Shown: positions 37,278-51,012, numbered from the stretch's first letter. The stretch: 64,000 bases of DNA from Strigamia acuminata (GCA_949358305.1 OX442314.1:13199060-13263059); one strand, 5' to 3'. Notes: generated by a model not told the origin, from the letters alone. Program-made: numbers and translations.

Positions 37278-40200
37278 AGACTTGCCTCGCAGCCGTGAGG
37301 TGAATGGACACACACGGCACGGACCCCCTCCCTTTCATTACACAGGTTTTCCCCTCGTTCTTGCCAAATGAGTTGGCAAACAGCCAAAATCTAGTTCGCT
37401 CACTTGTGCTGTGCGAAAGGGAGAGTAAACTGCCTCAGTCTTACAATTCGACACAAAAGCAAGTCCCGTCCTCATCAATTCTTTTCTACTGCATGAGGAA
37501 TCTTAACGTGTCGATTTGCCTTAATTGTAGCACAACTCATTGACACAAAGGCAAAGGGGAGTGGAAACGAGGCTGTTCAACCTTAACGCTTTGTTGTTGT
37601 TTGCTTACGTGATGGCTGAATTACAATTTATTTTTACTGCGAGTGCAGAAAGGAATAAAAAGAAACGGCTTTTTTCCATCTATTAAAGAGCTGTCACTTG
37701 ACATACAGCTCGACAAGCAGACTGCACTTGGAAATGACAGCAGACGTTTGCGAGATGCGTGCGAAGAGTCACAGTCGTGTTGATTTTCTTTTTGCACGCT
37801 TTTAGTGATTTTTGCTGCAGTTTTGCGCCCGTTTTAGCTGGATATTCTGTAGTAGGGATACGGGGAAATGGAATGTTTATGTAAAGATTCCCTTTGGAGA
37901 GAATTCGGGGGCGTTGTTGTGTAAACCATTAGTGACAGCACATTTATTAAAGTTTGCTGTGCCTTAATTGCTAATGGCTCGGCGCGGATTTCGGTTGAAA
38001 GTCTGAGTTTCTCTCTCTCTTTCCCTGTGGGCATTTTTCAATGTCGTCATCAGGCACGACGAAGACGAGGATGGCTTCCGTTGTGTGCGATTTCACAACG
38101 TCCCTTTCCTGCAGCAGTGGCGCGCGCATCGGGTGAGCTAAGGCACCTCATCGCGATGGAAATGGGGCGATTTTGAAGCAAATTGTCAGTCAACGACACT
38201 ACTATCGGTCTGGCGATTGCCGTCGGGATGCGAATGGGAAATGCGAGACTCGCTGTGACTGTACGGGCATACGCAGGTGCATTGCAGTGAAGACGTTTCA
38301 TATTTCGCCACCAAATCGAGATCATTTTTCTTTTCTCGGGCTGTTGTGTGCAAGAAAATCGAAAGAATGCATTAATCAAGTTGCTCAGGAAGGAAGGAAG
38401 TGAATTCGGCTTGCCATGGCCGCAATTGAGCAATCTCGTATCCTCGGAGACAACTTGGAGATAACATTATTTGTTGATTGAATTTTAAACATAAAAAAAT
38501 AACAACAACGAGAGAAAAAAAGACGTCAACTGATTTATTTCGTTTAGTGGTTCTTAAGAAGGACTTTGTCATGATTGATGACAAGTTTAATTCTGTTATT
38601 TTTTTCTTTTTTTTTCTTTTGGAAAAAGTGGAGTTTTAGTTTTTGTAAAAAAAGACACTCAAAGATTTTAGAATAATTACTTTTTGCATTAGTGATATTA
38701 GTTTGACGAGAGTTTGGCTGGAATTTTGTGGAGGAAATACCGTAAACAACATCTGGTTAAATGAATTTAATCTCTTTAAGCTAAAGAATCAATTTGGTTT
38801 TAGTAATTAATTGTGAAAAAAGCCGAGGATTTGCCTGTTTTGGTGAATACTGAGTATATTCTCTACTTTAAGCCTTTATGGATTGTAGAATTCATTGTCA
38901 TTTTATGACTTTTTTTCCATTTCTTCGTGGTAATCGATACTTACCTGTTGTCCGTAGCAACATTTATTAAAATTGTCAGCATCTTCTTCCACAAAATCTT
39001 CAAAAAATAATAAATGTTTAATTTTTTAGAAATATAAATGATAATATATTAAATTTTGATTTTATTTCAATTGATTTTTATCACGGACCGAAAATCCATA
39101 ATTACATAAGGCTTATGTGTATTGCGATGTCATTTTGCGCACATTTCATCCGTTTTATCTTTTTCGCTACGAGCAAATTCATTAAATTCTCCTAATATAT
39201 CATTATAAAATGGCCACACGCTATCTCCCTTTCGAGGCAGCTAACTATCCAATTTTAAGATGAAATCTGAGCTAGTAATTACACTTAAAACTATTGAAAT
39301 GAATATCACATTACTCGTTTATTGATCTAGTTTGTTGGCATCATCATCAACTTAGTTATCTTTCTTTGATGCCATTAAATGTTTAAAGGCTTTGACGCCT
39401 TTCATTTGTGTAAATTGCATAACATCAAAACCAACAGCCAAAATGTCATTCCGTTGGCATGCAGTTGTATTTGTAGATAGGCAAAAGCTGTCAGAATGAT
39501 AAATTTGTTATACGTTTCCAGTAAAGTGCAATGCCACTTTTATTCCCCACCAATTTATATCTCCGCCAGTGCGGAATTCCCATTTTATTTCCGCTCACAT
39601 TTTGAATTTTCTTTTCCCTTCATTCTTCTCACATTTTCCTCCCACACTCTCTTACAAAATACCAACTTAAATAACAAATGGTAAATGAAGTAATTATAAG
39701 GATTGAACAAGTTGATTGGATGGGATCTTTTCACACAGAACTCATTTGCATCGAGACTTTATCCCTCACGCGACCATTAAAGGAGACAAACTTTGTCGTG
39801 GCAGTTGAGACACGTCTGGACTACGTAATGGCGAAGAGAAGTCGGTGTCAATTACAATGGATTCGTGGAAGCACGCGATGACTGAGGGCGAGAGGTGGGA
39901 AAAGTGTTGTGTTTAGCTCTGCTTTAAGACTTGATCCGTCATTACAGCGCAATGTAAGGGACTGTTAAGATCATTAGTGACACTGCATCGCCTACAGTGG
40001 CATGGGTTAACTACCGTTTTCTTGTAGTGTTGTCAATATACCAGTATCGTGGTTTTTTTTTCCTTTCTCCTTTTTTGTATGTATAAAGTTGCAGAGCTCA
40101 TAAGGACCTGCTAAGTGCCTTCATCGTTATTGGTTCGTAATATTAGTCCTTTTGCTTGTTGCTGAAGCACCCTTGGGAAATAATTGAAGGTGATCATTAG

Positions 40201-41141
40201 AAGAGGTTCAATTTGCTCTTGATTTTATGGCTGGACTTTGTGTAATTTGGAAATTTTAGTTTTTTTTTTTTGTTTATAAAAGCGGGTAGCCGCTTCCTGG
40301 ATTTTAAAAACAAGCAATACACTACGGAATTGTAAGCAGATGTCACGTGTCTGGTCGTATTTAATGTGGTGGCGAGAAGTGACACTCATCATGGCGTCAA
40401 CGCTTGCTGCTTAATTTACTGCGGCGGTGGTATTGGTCTGCATGTAATACGGTTTTGAAATTTTTTTTTTAATGTTTAATAAGCTTAGAAATGTTTCTAA
40501 ACTGTTTTTTTTTTCAAGAGCAAAATTCATTAACTTTGGATGAGTAAATTTGTTACTTTTTAATTACCGCTTGCGCTGGACCGTCACATAAAAAGCTAAT
40601 AAAGTTAATTTTAATCAAAATCTAATATTGTTCTAGTTCAGATGTACATTTAAATTAAATAAAAAAGCAATTTTGAACAATGCTTGTGTGGGCTTATTTT
40701 AATATTACGAGAAGCATTAGTGTGGGTTTTACAATGGATTTTTTTTAAGCTGTTTATTTTTATTGCTGGGAGGGGATTGGAGGGCTTGAAAATTGAGGTC
40801 ACATTCATAGAAGTTAACGGAATCTTTCTTGATTCTATTGCTTTTTTTGTGTATTTGGAGGAAATCTTTTTGGAATTGGATCGGGGAATTTGTAATATTT
40901 GTTTTTGGGTAGGCTGGATTACTATAAATATTTAAAAAGCAAATTGTAATTTGATTTTAAATTTTATTGTCTACTTAGAAAGGGATTGGATTTTTTTGAT
41001 GAAAGTTGGCAGATCGTGAAACCCAAAACAGTACTTCGGTAAATTTTTAAGTTCTAACATGGGTTTAAACAGGAAATGATGTCATTTTTGTTTTAAAATT
41101 GAAGTAAAACACAAAATATTTTAGTTTTTGAATGCAGCTAT

Positions 41142-41252
41142 AGTGAAATGCTTTTGGTTTCATGAAAATACTTTTCATAATACATTTTTGCGTGCCATTG
41201 GTTTGCCAATGATAATACCTTTTGTAAAATGTTGTAAAATATATTTTGAACC
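41142..41252. repeat. GGTTCAAAA-family palindromic repeat, partial copy
   Basis: It shares TTTGGTTTCATGA, TTTTTGCGTGCCATTGGTTT and the end ATATTTTGAACCAT with the copy at 50793-51012. The left end is missing or diverged. Confidence 0.6.
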
Positions 41253-41302
41253 ATATGGGTTCCTACTTCTTGTAGCAACAATTTATTTATCCGCTGTTTG
41301 TT

Positions 41303-41330
41303 CGAAATTCGAAATTCGAAATTCGAAAAT
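41303..41330 (+). repeat. 7-bp tandem repeat (CGAAATT)
   Basis: About four head-to-tail CGAAATT units are present. Confidence 0.85.
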
Positions 41331-42359
41331 CGGAAAAATCTTTCTGCATTTATTTGCTTTAAATTTCCACCACCCGTCACTTTAGTCGCGTACATTATGC
41401 ATTTTCCTCTCAAGATTTTACGACAAAAAGATTTAAGATAATGTATACATTCTAAAGATTATAAATACACAGTTGACGCAGAGTTATATCCTTTTAAAAA
41501 ACACGTAAAAATGCTTAATTTCGTGAATTGCAGCAGCTGGCAAAAATTTCATAATGAAAAACGAACACGATACACGGGAAAAGAAAAGAAAAGATCTTCC
41601 TTCCCTTCTACTCCAGCAGCCCCTTTGCAATGTCCATCATACTTCGGAAAACATATTGCTCATTCCAACCACACCCCACTACTAGCCGTCTCTGATTTTG
41701 AGCTTGACTGGACAGTCCATCCAGCTCATTTTATTATTTTTTTCCATTCCATCCTTCCTTTCGTTTCCCCGTTCCGCGCGAACGTGTCGTGTGTCGAAAA
41801 CGATGTCCAGTGAATTTAAAATGGATAAGGGGGGCGGGGGGGCATCAAAGTTGGCGTTTCAACATAGCCGCTTCGTGTAATAATAACGGGTGGAAAAGTT
41901 AAAGTAATTAAAGATTTTTTTTTTCTCTTTTAAACTTCCATTTTTTTCATGGCTTGTAATAATCTTTCTATCCTCCTGAGGAAACATTAGCGAGCTGCTC
42001 GGAGACCCATCTGAAGATCCAGCGATTGGCTGCTTGCGCTGCCACTCTTTCAGTGAAGAGGGAAGTTGCGTTTGCGCAGCACCAGCTGTGCATTTGAAAT
42101 ATCGCAGGAAAAAAATGAAAAAAAGATGACTCGAAGCTTCTTTTTTCCCTCTATTCAAATGCTCTTTATGGCGCTGGTGATGAGTTACGATTAGGAATAA
42201 TTTAACAAGGGGCTCTAGGGCGATGCGAAAAAAAGAAAGTTTTCTCAAAATTGTCAGTTTATAGATGGACTATATTATGAAATGCGATAAAAAGGTTGTT
42301 AGGCCTAACATTTAATGGCGGATGTCGCGTTTTCGAGCTTGTCAACCCAAAAATAGATT

Positions 42360-42480
42360 GAAAATGTATTGAAAATGTTTTTTGGGTTTTGCGAGAATGC
42401 ATTTTGTAATATATTTTTGCAAATAATATACTTAATTGTGCAAAATGCTATACATTTTGTAAAATATATTTTTGAACCGT
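42360..42480. repeat. GGTTCAAAA-family palindromic repeat, diverged copy
   Basis: It has the same order of blocks as the other copies: AAAATGTATTGAAAATG, GGGTTTTGCGAGAATGCATT, TTGTAAAATATATTTTTGAA. The right end is close to TTTTTGAACCG. Confidence 0.55.
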
Positions 42481-42621
42481 GAAACGTGAAAATTGCAAGA
42501 AAAAAAATTTAAAAATTTATTTCTAGTTTCCTATGTTATTTTTTTTTTTGGTTTGGAATGCGACAGATGTTGTCTAATGAGTTGAAAGAATGCTCTTCCT
42601 TAAAAAAAAAATTTAAATTGT

Positions 42622-42645
42622 AAAAAAAAAAAAAAAAAAAAAAAA
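42622..42645 (+). repeat. Poly-A tract (24 nt)
   Basis: This is the only A run of this length I saw on the plus strand. It contrasts with several T runs of 20 or more. Confidence 0.95.
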
Positions 42646-45600
42646 TGGCGGTTTTACTATCTAGCCGGATGTTTGATGTATTGTGCAGGTGCATGTTTGT
42701 CGTCGTCTGATAGTAAACGCCTACGCACACGTTTCCTCTTTTGATTGGTCCGTCCGTGTAACTTGCCATCGCAATCGATAGTAATTGACTCCTGAAGTAA
42801 TAAGTTTAGTTCACCCTCACGTGCGAACGGCTACAAGGCTAATGGGAAAACACCTCACATCCCAACCATCCCTTCGAGACGAGTGATGGCGACTTTATAT
42901 ACGTTGGGTGGTGCAGCTGCATCTTCAATTTTATTTTATTTTATTTTTTTATAAAAATTTTTAGTTTAAACTTTTTTCCGGAGTAAAATTTTAATTTTCT
43001 ACGGTTTGTCTTTCCTTAATTTTTTTATTTTTTATTCATCAAGCGAGTCTTAAGCCCTTGGCGTTTGACTAATTTAATTATTCTTGTTGTCGGGTGAAAA
43101 TTTAAATGAAGGGAAACTAAACTCGTTTGACGGAACCAAATGAATTGAAGTGTTGGTAATTGTGAACAAGGTCGACGTACTGCGGAGAGATTTTTTGGTG
43201 TGTGATTTACAAAATGGCGTGTACTAAAAAGAAAAATGAGACTTTGGGGACTGATTTTTCTTTTTTATTATTCTTTCTTCGTTTTTTTTTATGTTAGTTA
43301 GAATGAAAGAGCATAATTTGAATATAAAATCCATTTGCATTCCGATAGCGAGCTGATTGGGCGGCAATAAAGTTATCAAAGAAACGAATCTTCACTTGAA
43401 TAAATATCTTTCGTCTAAAAATAAACGATTTCTCAGTTGAGGTTTGTTTAGTTCTCTCTACGTTTTCTCACACTGTTTAAATTTCAATTTAGAGACGTTG
43501 TTCTTGTCGCAGTTAATTTTATCAGCGAATATTGTGCATTATTAAATACAACCCCGTTTCGTGGCATTAAAAATATGAATAGGAAGACCAAAACACATTT
43601 GTCACGTATTTTGATTGCATTTAAGGTGCAGTGTCCTCTAACGGCGAGTAATGGGCGAGGGATAACTGGCATTCGCTGTCCGCTAATAGGCCTATGAAGA
43701 GTGAGTTACCAAGTATTGCCACTATTTGATTAGTGGACTCTATTTTAGGATCTATGTATCAAAATAATAATCCAGCTGGGTACTAAAGTTAATTACTTAA
43801 TCACGTGCGATTGGTCCAAAGTTGTATCTACTCTTAGTTTGATGAATTTTGTTTGATTTCATGGCGGAATGGGACGTCAAGTGAATGTTTCCGTTACAAT
43901 TTGATGGGTAGTTACTCACAAATATTTTGTATCACACAGATTAAGTGAGATTAAATCAGGAAGCTTGTTCGATGATGGGGTTGGCGTAGAGGTTATGGTT
44001 AAAGTTGACATATCACATCAACGAGTTGGAGATTAAGTGAGAATAGGCATTTAGAATGTATGGTTTAATGTAGATTTAATGCTTAAAAGTGACTTCTAGC
44101 ACGGTTTATTCTTTTAGAAAAATGAAGTTAAATAAAGAATTTGACTGCCTTTTTATTTATTCATGATTTTTTTTCGTTCTTTCCTGTTATTTTAGGGAAA
44201 GAAATTTAATTCTTAATGAGTCGTGCTACATTGAGTGACAGTCGTTATACTGATTTTTTTTTACTTTCTATTCTTTTTTTTTTTATTTGCTTCCATGTTT
44301 CGGTGGAAAGTTTAATTTCCTTCAATTAAATACAAGCGGGACATTAACAAAAAAATTCTTTGGCAGAATTCAATTTTTTTTTTCTTCGCACAATTGTCTA
44401 TTTGATTGGAGTTTAAACATATATATAAACATTATTAACTAAACAAGGGAATATTTTTTTTTGTTTTGCTTGCTGAATTATGAATGAAAAGGAAATTGAA
44501 TTCATGAAAATAAAAATATATTTAAGAAAAAAATAATTATTTTTTCAAAGAAATGTGACGAGAAAAAGTGTTTACACGAGTCGAGTTGAGCGTGAATATT
44601 TGTTGGTTTGTGCGCCCCTGATGATAAAAATAAAAAAATAAAAAAAATGACGTGTTTACAAAGAAGCTCACGTCAACGGCTTTTATCCAGATAAAAAAAA
44701 AAAGATTATGATTTTTTTCCCGTTTATGTAGACGTGTTTTTCGCAGATAAATCATAGTTTAAAAGGGAAATAAAGGAGTAGCGATGCCAGTGGAATTGAT
44801 TAAAAGTCTAGTTAATTCATCGTGCGGTGCAAGCGATCAGCCATAACTGGCATTGCACACCTAGTCAGTCGAGCGAATCGCCCACTAGCGGGCGAGCGTG
44901 TATGATGGGATTATTTCACATCAGATGAAGCTGTGGGGCTGTGTGTTGAAGATGATAACAGGTACAGCTAACCCGCGGCAAATGCCAAAGACATTTGAGT
45001 TTCCATCTGCTTTTTTCTCGTCAATATGTATTCCTAGTTAAAAAAAATAAATAAAAATGAAATGTGAGGACCGAGCTATATTTTCTTCTTACATTCACGT
45101 TCACGTAAAGGCGATGAAACTGAAGAAATAGAATAAAAGTTCCAATATTTTTTGTTCGCATTGCTTCGTGTGTTTTCTAAGGTGAGCAATTGCGTAAAGG
45201 GTTTTTTTTTCTTCTTTTAATATCACCTGGCCATTCTCACGAGCGTATTTGCCTGCAGTGTGTGACTGTCTTTCCTTTCTTAGCTAAAGACGTATCCAAG
45301 ACAGTGCGGGGAGATGTGCATTGGATGTAGCGTTTCGTTTTAATCCTCTTGTGGGTTGCACCGCCATTCCGTGATGGCAGTTGCAGGAGAAACGAAACAA
45401 AGATGCACCAGCTGCCGCAGATAATGAGTCTCATCACTGCCGCAAACATCATACCTAGTGGGAGCTCTTATTGCCCTCTGCCCAAGAAGAGAGCACCAAG
45501 TGGAATGGTTTATATGAGAAGAGAGAGGAACTTGCTGGAGATTTACTAGACTAAGCTGCTTAATGGAAGTTCTCCATTTCAAATATTGCATCTTGATGTT

Positions 45601-48034
45601 TTTCAAATAGAAAAAGAAAATTGATTTTTTTTTTTGAAGTTAGGAAGTTACGGCTGGGTGTTTACCGAATGAAAAAAATATTCTCATTATGTGGTTTAGA
45701 GAGCGCGTAAGCCTTCTTGCTTAGATTGGGTTTTGGTTTTATTTTATTTTTTGAAGGCTTAATAAGCCGGAACTTGGAAAAATGATTTTTTGCATTTTTG
45801 CGCATAATTTAAACAATTTTGTGATTCAAAAATAAATTCGAAAATAAAAAAATTTAAAAAATTTAAAATAAATTAATTTTGTTGAATTTTCGAAAATTAA
45901 TTTTGGTAAATTTACGAAAATTTAAAAAAAAAATTTATTTTTGGATTTAATTTTCGAAATTGTTTTTTTCACTGCATCGCTTGCAAATTGAAATTTCTTA
46001 TTTTTCTTAAAATCACGAAGTAATTTTTTTTCTCATTTTATTTTTTCTTGCAGTGAAAGGTCGCTAAAATGCTCGTTAGATGGCGTTTGATTTACGAGAA
46101 TTGCAGAAAAGCAAAGTGAGGGGGAGATTTGTGCTATCGGAACGAGTTGAAAAGCAAAGGAGATTTTAAAAAAGCGCAAATAACGAGTTATTCGTAGTGC
46201 TTGTGCATCGGTTTGTTTTCCCTTTCTGGTTGGCTAAACAAATGATCAATACGCAGGCGTGGATGGCTAACCAAAGAGAAGGATGTTTATTACAGTGCGT
46301 TTTCTTGTTGTAGCCAATCCCCGGGAGACAGGTTGAAATGAATAGGCCCATTGTGCAATTGACTGCTTTCATTATCGCTTCCATGTTTTCACGTTGCATG
46401 GCAATTAGGTTTATTTGGCCAAATAAAATATGAGTGCGCTCACTGTGTGGCGAGTGCTGGTCAAGCGATATCACAATCCTGAAAGAGGCTATTAATCATG
46501 GGAGTATGCAACCGAGATTCAGCGGCCACTCTAAAACCTGCTCTATGATCCTACGGTGCATTGAATACACGTGATTTATTCTCATAATTCGTCCGAAAAA
46601 CACGCGGCAAACTTATTTATTCCCCGCTGTAATAACAATACGCGAGGGTTTCTTGCACAATCCAATTACCTTTGGCGCGCACAATTCAGTGAGATATTGT
46701 TTTCGGATCCCTATGTGGCCTTAAAATTAATAACGATGCATTTTGAGCACGTTAAGAGATTAAAGTGTAACACAAAGGTGAGTTTGATCATGGCGCCCCT
46801 CTACCTGGGTGTGATCCCATCACCTCGCCTCGATTTCGCACGACAAGCATAGAAGATGTATTGCCGGCCGTTGCCACGTATTAATGGATGGCGCGCCCAT
46901 CGATGCGCACACACGGAAAGAAAATATTGAGTCAGAAATGGAAGTTTAAAAAACATGATTCCGATTTATATCCGTTGGAAAGGGACATTATTCGTCGCAA
47001 ACACATTTGACAAACAAGATAAATGCTTGAGGAAGGGAAAAAATCAATAGATAGGTGGATACGGGGGAGTTGGAAAGGAGACAAGAAAGGAAGTTTGCCT
47101 TGATCAAGGGGATGTGACCTGCAAGTGTTGAAGCTAACAACAGATTTATTTTTCGCCCGAGTCTTTCTGCAAGGACTCGTTAAAAGATAACGCGCCTCAG
47201 AGTCCCGATAATGGGTGCCAGTGTTAATAATGCAGTCCACTGCCAATGCCCATAAAGGTGAGGCAAGTGAAGTGAAGGCGAGCGACAAAACGCAGATGAG
47301 TTTGTTTCATCTTGTTTAAGCCACTCTCTTTTATGGCCGTGCAGGGAGGTCGAATGTATTTGGACGAGTGCACACGTCGATCCAATTTTTGCATCCTACA
47401 GGGAGGATTTTACACTCTGCCTCAAGATGATTCACTTCACTCGAATACGACCCCGGAGAATCGGTCCGAATTAGGCGCAAAACGTTGGAGAGTTTCTATT
47501 CTATATATAAATCCAAGGAGAGGAGGAGGTGAAGACTCTGAAGAGAAAAGAAGAGTTTTAGTTTTGAAAAAAGCAAGTGGATGGGGATTCCCAATGGGGA
47601 TGCATTTGCCCGTCTTTATATTATCTTTTAGTTGGTAGACGTGCGGTTGACCTGTTCTTAATCAGAAGGCCAAATGAGTCAACATAATGTGCCAGCCCGC
47701 AATTCTCTCGAGGGTGTTAGTTCGGTCAGGGATGGGTGACGCGCGCCAGATGTTTTAACGCTTGGCCTCGTCGGCTAAGTGCCGTCGTAGCTGTTCATCC
47801 ATCATTTCCAGCAGTCGAGGAACTCCATGACCGGCTTTATGAACCCATAAAACTGACCAGTGACCACCAAGAGGCCTTTTTTGATATATTTATTTATATT
47901 ATATATTTTTTTTTTTGGTCTATGACTTCATGGATGCTAGTTTTCAGTTGGGTTTGAGCCAGGTGTGCAATTGGAATATGAAAGTTAAGTCAACGATGTG
48001 TTTTCGGTTAAAGGAGAAGTGTCGGATGAAATAA
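42646..48034. other. Intronic sequence, no gene seen
   Basis: Contents include very AT-rich text with ATTTTCGAAAAT palindromes at 45830-45960, a strong polypyrimidine/CAG (acceptor-like) site at 46053 followed by stops in all three frames, and GC-richer patches at 45240-45540 and 46260-47500 without recognised domains. Confidence 0.45.
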
Positions 48035-48051
48035 TGTGAGTAGCGGCGCCA

Positions 48052-48149
48052 TGGTGCAAGGGCTTGCGGCACTCTTGACCTAGGTCGAAATAATTTGGTT
48101 TGTGTTGGTCCTTGGACAAGCCGTGCTCTACGGCCCAGGGCTCGAATTT
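48052..48149 (+). repeat. Possible tRNA-like (SINE) segment
   Basis: TGGTGCAAGGG (48052-48062) fits an A box, and GGCTCGAATTT (48139-48149) resembles a B box. They are about 77 nt apart, longer than in most tRNA-derived heads. No fold or second copy supports it further. Confidence 0.25.
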
Positions 48150-48382
48150 CTGAGGAGCCACAAAATGTCAAAACTTTTTATATATTAAATTAGCCCGTAC
48201 CGTACTTCACTGATTAGATTAATGTTATGAATTTTTCAAGATGAAATGAAAAATGAATAATTTGATTAAAAGAATAAAACCTACGGGTTATTTTACCACC
48301 AAAGCATAAATATTATGTATGAAAAAGAAAGAAGTGGAGTTTTAATGGGGTTTACGGGCTTTAGATTGCACTAATCCGCTAC

Positions 48383-48717
48383 CAGGGCCGGATCTAGCTT
48401 TTTCGGGGCCCTGGGCTTGAGATTTTTCGGGGCCCCTTTATCAAAATGTAAAATAGATTCAATGACGTGAATACAGCAGTTTTCGTTCCGGAATCCACCA
48501 AATGACATCAAAGATGACGTAAAAAATGTCAAGAAGACGCCAAAGAATGTCAAATGACACAGAAAACGATATTATTTTTACACTTACACGTTTTATTGCT
48601 TCTTAAAACATAACATAACATACCTTGTATAGAACATTGCGTTGTGTCTTGGGGGCCCCCTAGAATTAGGGGGCCCTGGGCTCAAGCCCTATTTGGCTTG
48701 ATGTAGATCCGCCCCTG
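48383..48717. mobile_element. hAT-type MITE, 335 bp, with 8-bp target duplication
   Basis: The ends are CAGGGCCGGATCTA and TAGATCCGCCCCTG, imperfect inverted repeats. The flanking 8-mers are TCCGCTAC (48375-48382) and TCCGCTAT (48718-48725), a 7/8 match that fits a hAT target duplication. The interior carries mirrored GGGGCCC and CTGGGCTTGAG / CTGGGCTCAAG blocks and has no transposase. Its right target copy overlaps the left end of the next element. Confidence 0.8.
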
Positions 48718-48724
48718 TCCGCTA

Positions 48725-49081
48725 TCGTCTTTACCCGAAAATAAGACCATGGTGTTGTGTTTGATATTCAGCCAATACCATGTAAGTTTGTCGAAAAAGT
48801 AAAATTGTTATTTACTCTATTAATTTGTATTCGTTACGCTGATTAAAAAAATAAAAACATGTATAAATTAACAAAAACAACGATATACCATACTGTAAGT
48901 TTTAAATATTTTTATTCAAATCTGAATATAACACCATGGTGTTGTATTTGAAAACAATAAAAATCCGAATATAACACCATGGCGTTATACCTGAAGCGGT
49001 GTTATATTCGAATTTTTGCTCAAAATTGCCATTTCTAGCAGAACTCGAATACAACACCATGGTGTATTTGAGTGAAGACGG
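48725..49081. mobile_element. TA-flanked MITE with CACCATGGTG modules
   Basis: The termini TCGTCTTTACCCGAAAATAA and the complement of GTATTTGAGTGAAGACGG align over about 45 bp, with TA outside both (48723-48724 and 49082-49083). ACCATGG[TC]G occurs four times (about 48748, 48933, 48976 and 49056), each within a related TATAACACCATGG context. There is no coding capacity. Confidence 0.6.
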
Positions 49082-49083
49082 TA

Positions 49084-50792
49084 GTTTGATATAAATGCGC
49101 TACTGGATGGTTTGAAAATGATATACATTTTGGAATGTATTGTAGAATATATTTTAGAAGCGTATGGGTCTGTTTTTGTCAGTGGCAAAATATGAAAAAA
49201 GAGTACATTTTTGGCCATTTTGATTGTGCAATCTAATATTTTTTTTAATGTAAGCTTGTTTATTAAGCAAATTGCGACGTGGGGCATTTTTGGAATTTTT
49301 CCTCGCGACATGTAATGCGATCAAAGTTGGAAAAGAGGAGGGAATTTATTCTTATTTCTTTTCATTTGACATATTTGGAAATTGATCACGTTGGAAGATG
49401 AGAATCAGTCTTGGCAATCTAATTCTCTGGTGAGTCTAGCATTGCGAGCAACTACCTAGGAAGTTCCGTCACGGGTCGTGAAGAATAAGTGCCACGCATT
49501 CTTCTCCTCTCGAAGGACCGAGTGCTGTTCGTCAGGTGGAGAGAGAGAAATGAGCAGAGCCTCAAGCACTAAATAAAAGAAGCGTCGCTCCCAATTGGAA
49601 ATTTCAAAAAATATTGCGTGTTCAGTGAATGATGAGTCGAGACACAACCATTTTGTCATTTACAGTTTTCTGTCACTTCCGATTCGCTTGTTTCGCATCG
49701 CATTAATTGATGCCAATCTGAATGATTCCATCGACAACGTTTCATTTTTCATCATTAGCGCAGCTCAATGCGCTCGACAAGTGCACGGAAACAGCATGCG
49801 CCTCATTCCAACTAGTAATGGACGTTTCAAAAATTTGCCATTTCATTTTTATGAAATTTTTTCCCTCCATTCGCCTCCTGTGTGCCAAGTAATTCTCTTA
49901 CACTCCTTTTCATCGTTAGCCTACGCCCCAAAAATCCTTCTTATTTCTCTTTTTCCTCTATCTGCCAACGTCGAGTCATTCATTTATTATGGCTTTTTTT
50001 CCGGGCTTGGCAATCGGGAGTGCCGGGTGGAGGCAAATTGTAAATTTTAAGGAATCGTAAAATGCAACTGGAATGTTGTTCAACTTGCCTTTTTTCTGCT
50101 CTTCTCTGGATGCGAGTATGCGACCATTTCTTTGGTGGGCGACGCCAAGGGGACGCCATCATGACGGTTTTGAGTATCATTTTATTCCGTCCGTTAAGTT
50201 GAGTTGATATTGTAATTTTTTATTGTTGGGTAAACTCGGCCTTTTCGATTGACAGACCCATTATACCTGCGATAAATTATTCTTTGGGCTTGAGATGTCG
50301 GCTTTGGTGCCATGCAGACCTCTCGATCTCGTGCCCGTATGTCACATGCAACGTAATCGTAAATCTTTAGCGTGTCAGAGCCCGTTTTGGCAATGCTCAG
50401 ATTGCTTTATCTTGCATTTTGTTGGTTGGGAGTTATTTATACACTTGTGATAAAGGGATGTTGGTTTTAAATTCGACTTGGAAATTAGTGTTATGCAGTG
50501 TTTGGATGTTTTGTGAATGTTTTAACTGGAAATTTATAGGGAAATGATGCCATTGAGAATAGAAATGATTGGTTTTGGTTTTCTTTGTTCGTGTTGTGTT
50601 GGAAAAATGCTAGATGGAATATTAAGTTAGTAAATTTCGAGGTGCACTTTTCACTCATTATTCGCTCAATGTTGGCCTCAAAATCTCAAATAGGTTAAAT
50701 ATTGACCCAATATTGTTTTTAATATCGGATTAATATTAAAGTGTAAAGGTGTCTTCATTTGGCCAATGGAGAGACAGTGTAGGTTACCCTTA
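49084..50792. other. Intronic sequence, no gene seen
   Basis: A short piece related to the GGTTCAAAA family lies near 49107-49170 (GGTTTGAAAATGATATACAT). A 151-codon open frame on the plus strand at 49595-50050 has no recognisable domain and no splice context, and I do not call it a gene. Confidence 0.45.
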
Positions 50793-51012
50793 TGGTTCAA
50801 AAATTCATTGAAATTATATTACAACATTTTGAAATACACTGGGTTTCATGAGAATTAATTTTTGCGTGCTATTGGTTTCCCAATGTTATTTCATGACAAA
50901 AATGAATGTATTTTAAATTTATTATGAGATGCATTATTTAATGTATTTTAATATATTTTAATGTATTTTAAAAATGCGCTAATTGAAAAGCAATATATTG
51001 TATTTTGAACCA
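50793..51012. mobile_element. GGTTCAAAA-family palindromic MITE, 220 bp
   Basis: The ends are TGGTTCAAAAAT and ATTTTGAACCA, inverted. The interior is AT-rich and largely self-complementary, with repeated ATGTATTTTAA blocks. Related copies lie at 41142-41252, 42360-42480, about 49107-49170 and 52803-52950. There is no coding capacity. It ends about 210 bp before the neurexin exon. Confidence 0.7.

Larger units (their letters stand above)
29304..41141. other. Intronic sequence with simple repeats, no gene seen
   Basis: The region contains a GAA repeat near 31983, poly-T at 32743-32763, a CA repeat at 35574-35599, a CAGG-type repeat at 37243-37277, and a near-direct repeat around 34755 and 34800 (ACGTACA..ACATATCG). 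GC-richer patches, for example 38050-38420, have frames on both strands but no recognised domain. Confidence 0.45.

Noticed and set aside
46053-46115. Strong acceptor-like site (long pyrimidine tract, CTTGCAG) with a possible donor GTGAGG about 60 nt later
   Set aside because: All three frames contain stops within the putative exon, so it is not a coding neurexin exon. It could at most be a decoy or poison exon.
47312-47638. 108-codon plus-strand frame with several Cys, considered as the EGF1 exon
   Set aside because: The Cys spacing does not fit an EGF module, and no good acceptor precedes it.
49595-50050. 151-codon open frame on the plus strand
   Set aside because: It has no recognised domain, a composition typical of AT-rich intron translation, and no splice-site pairing with the neurexin frame.
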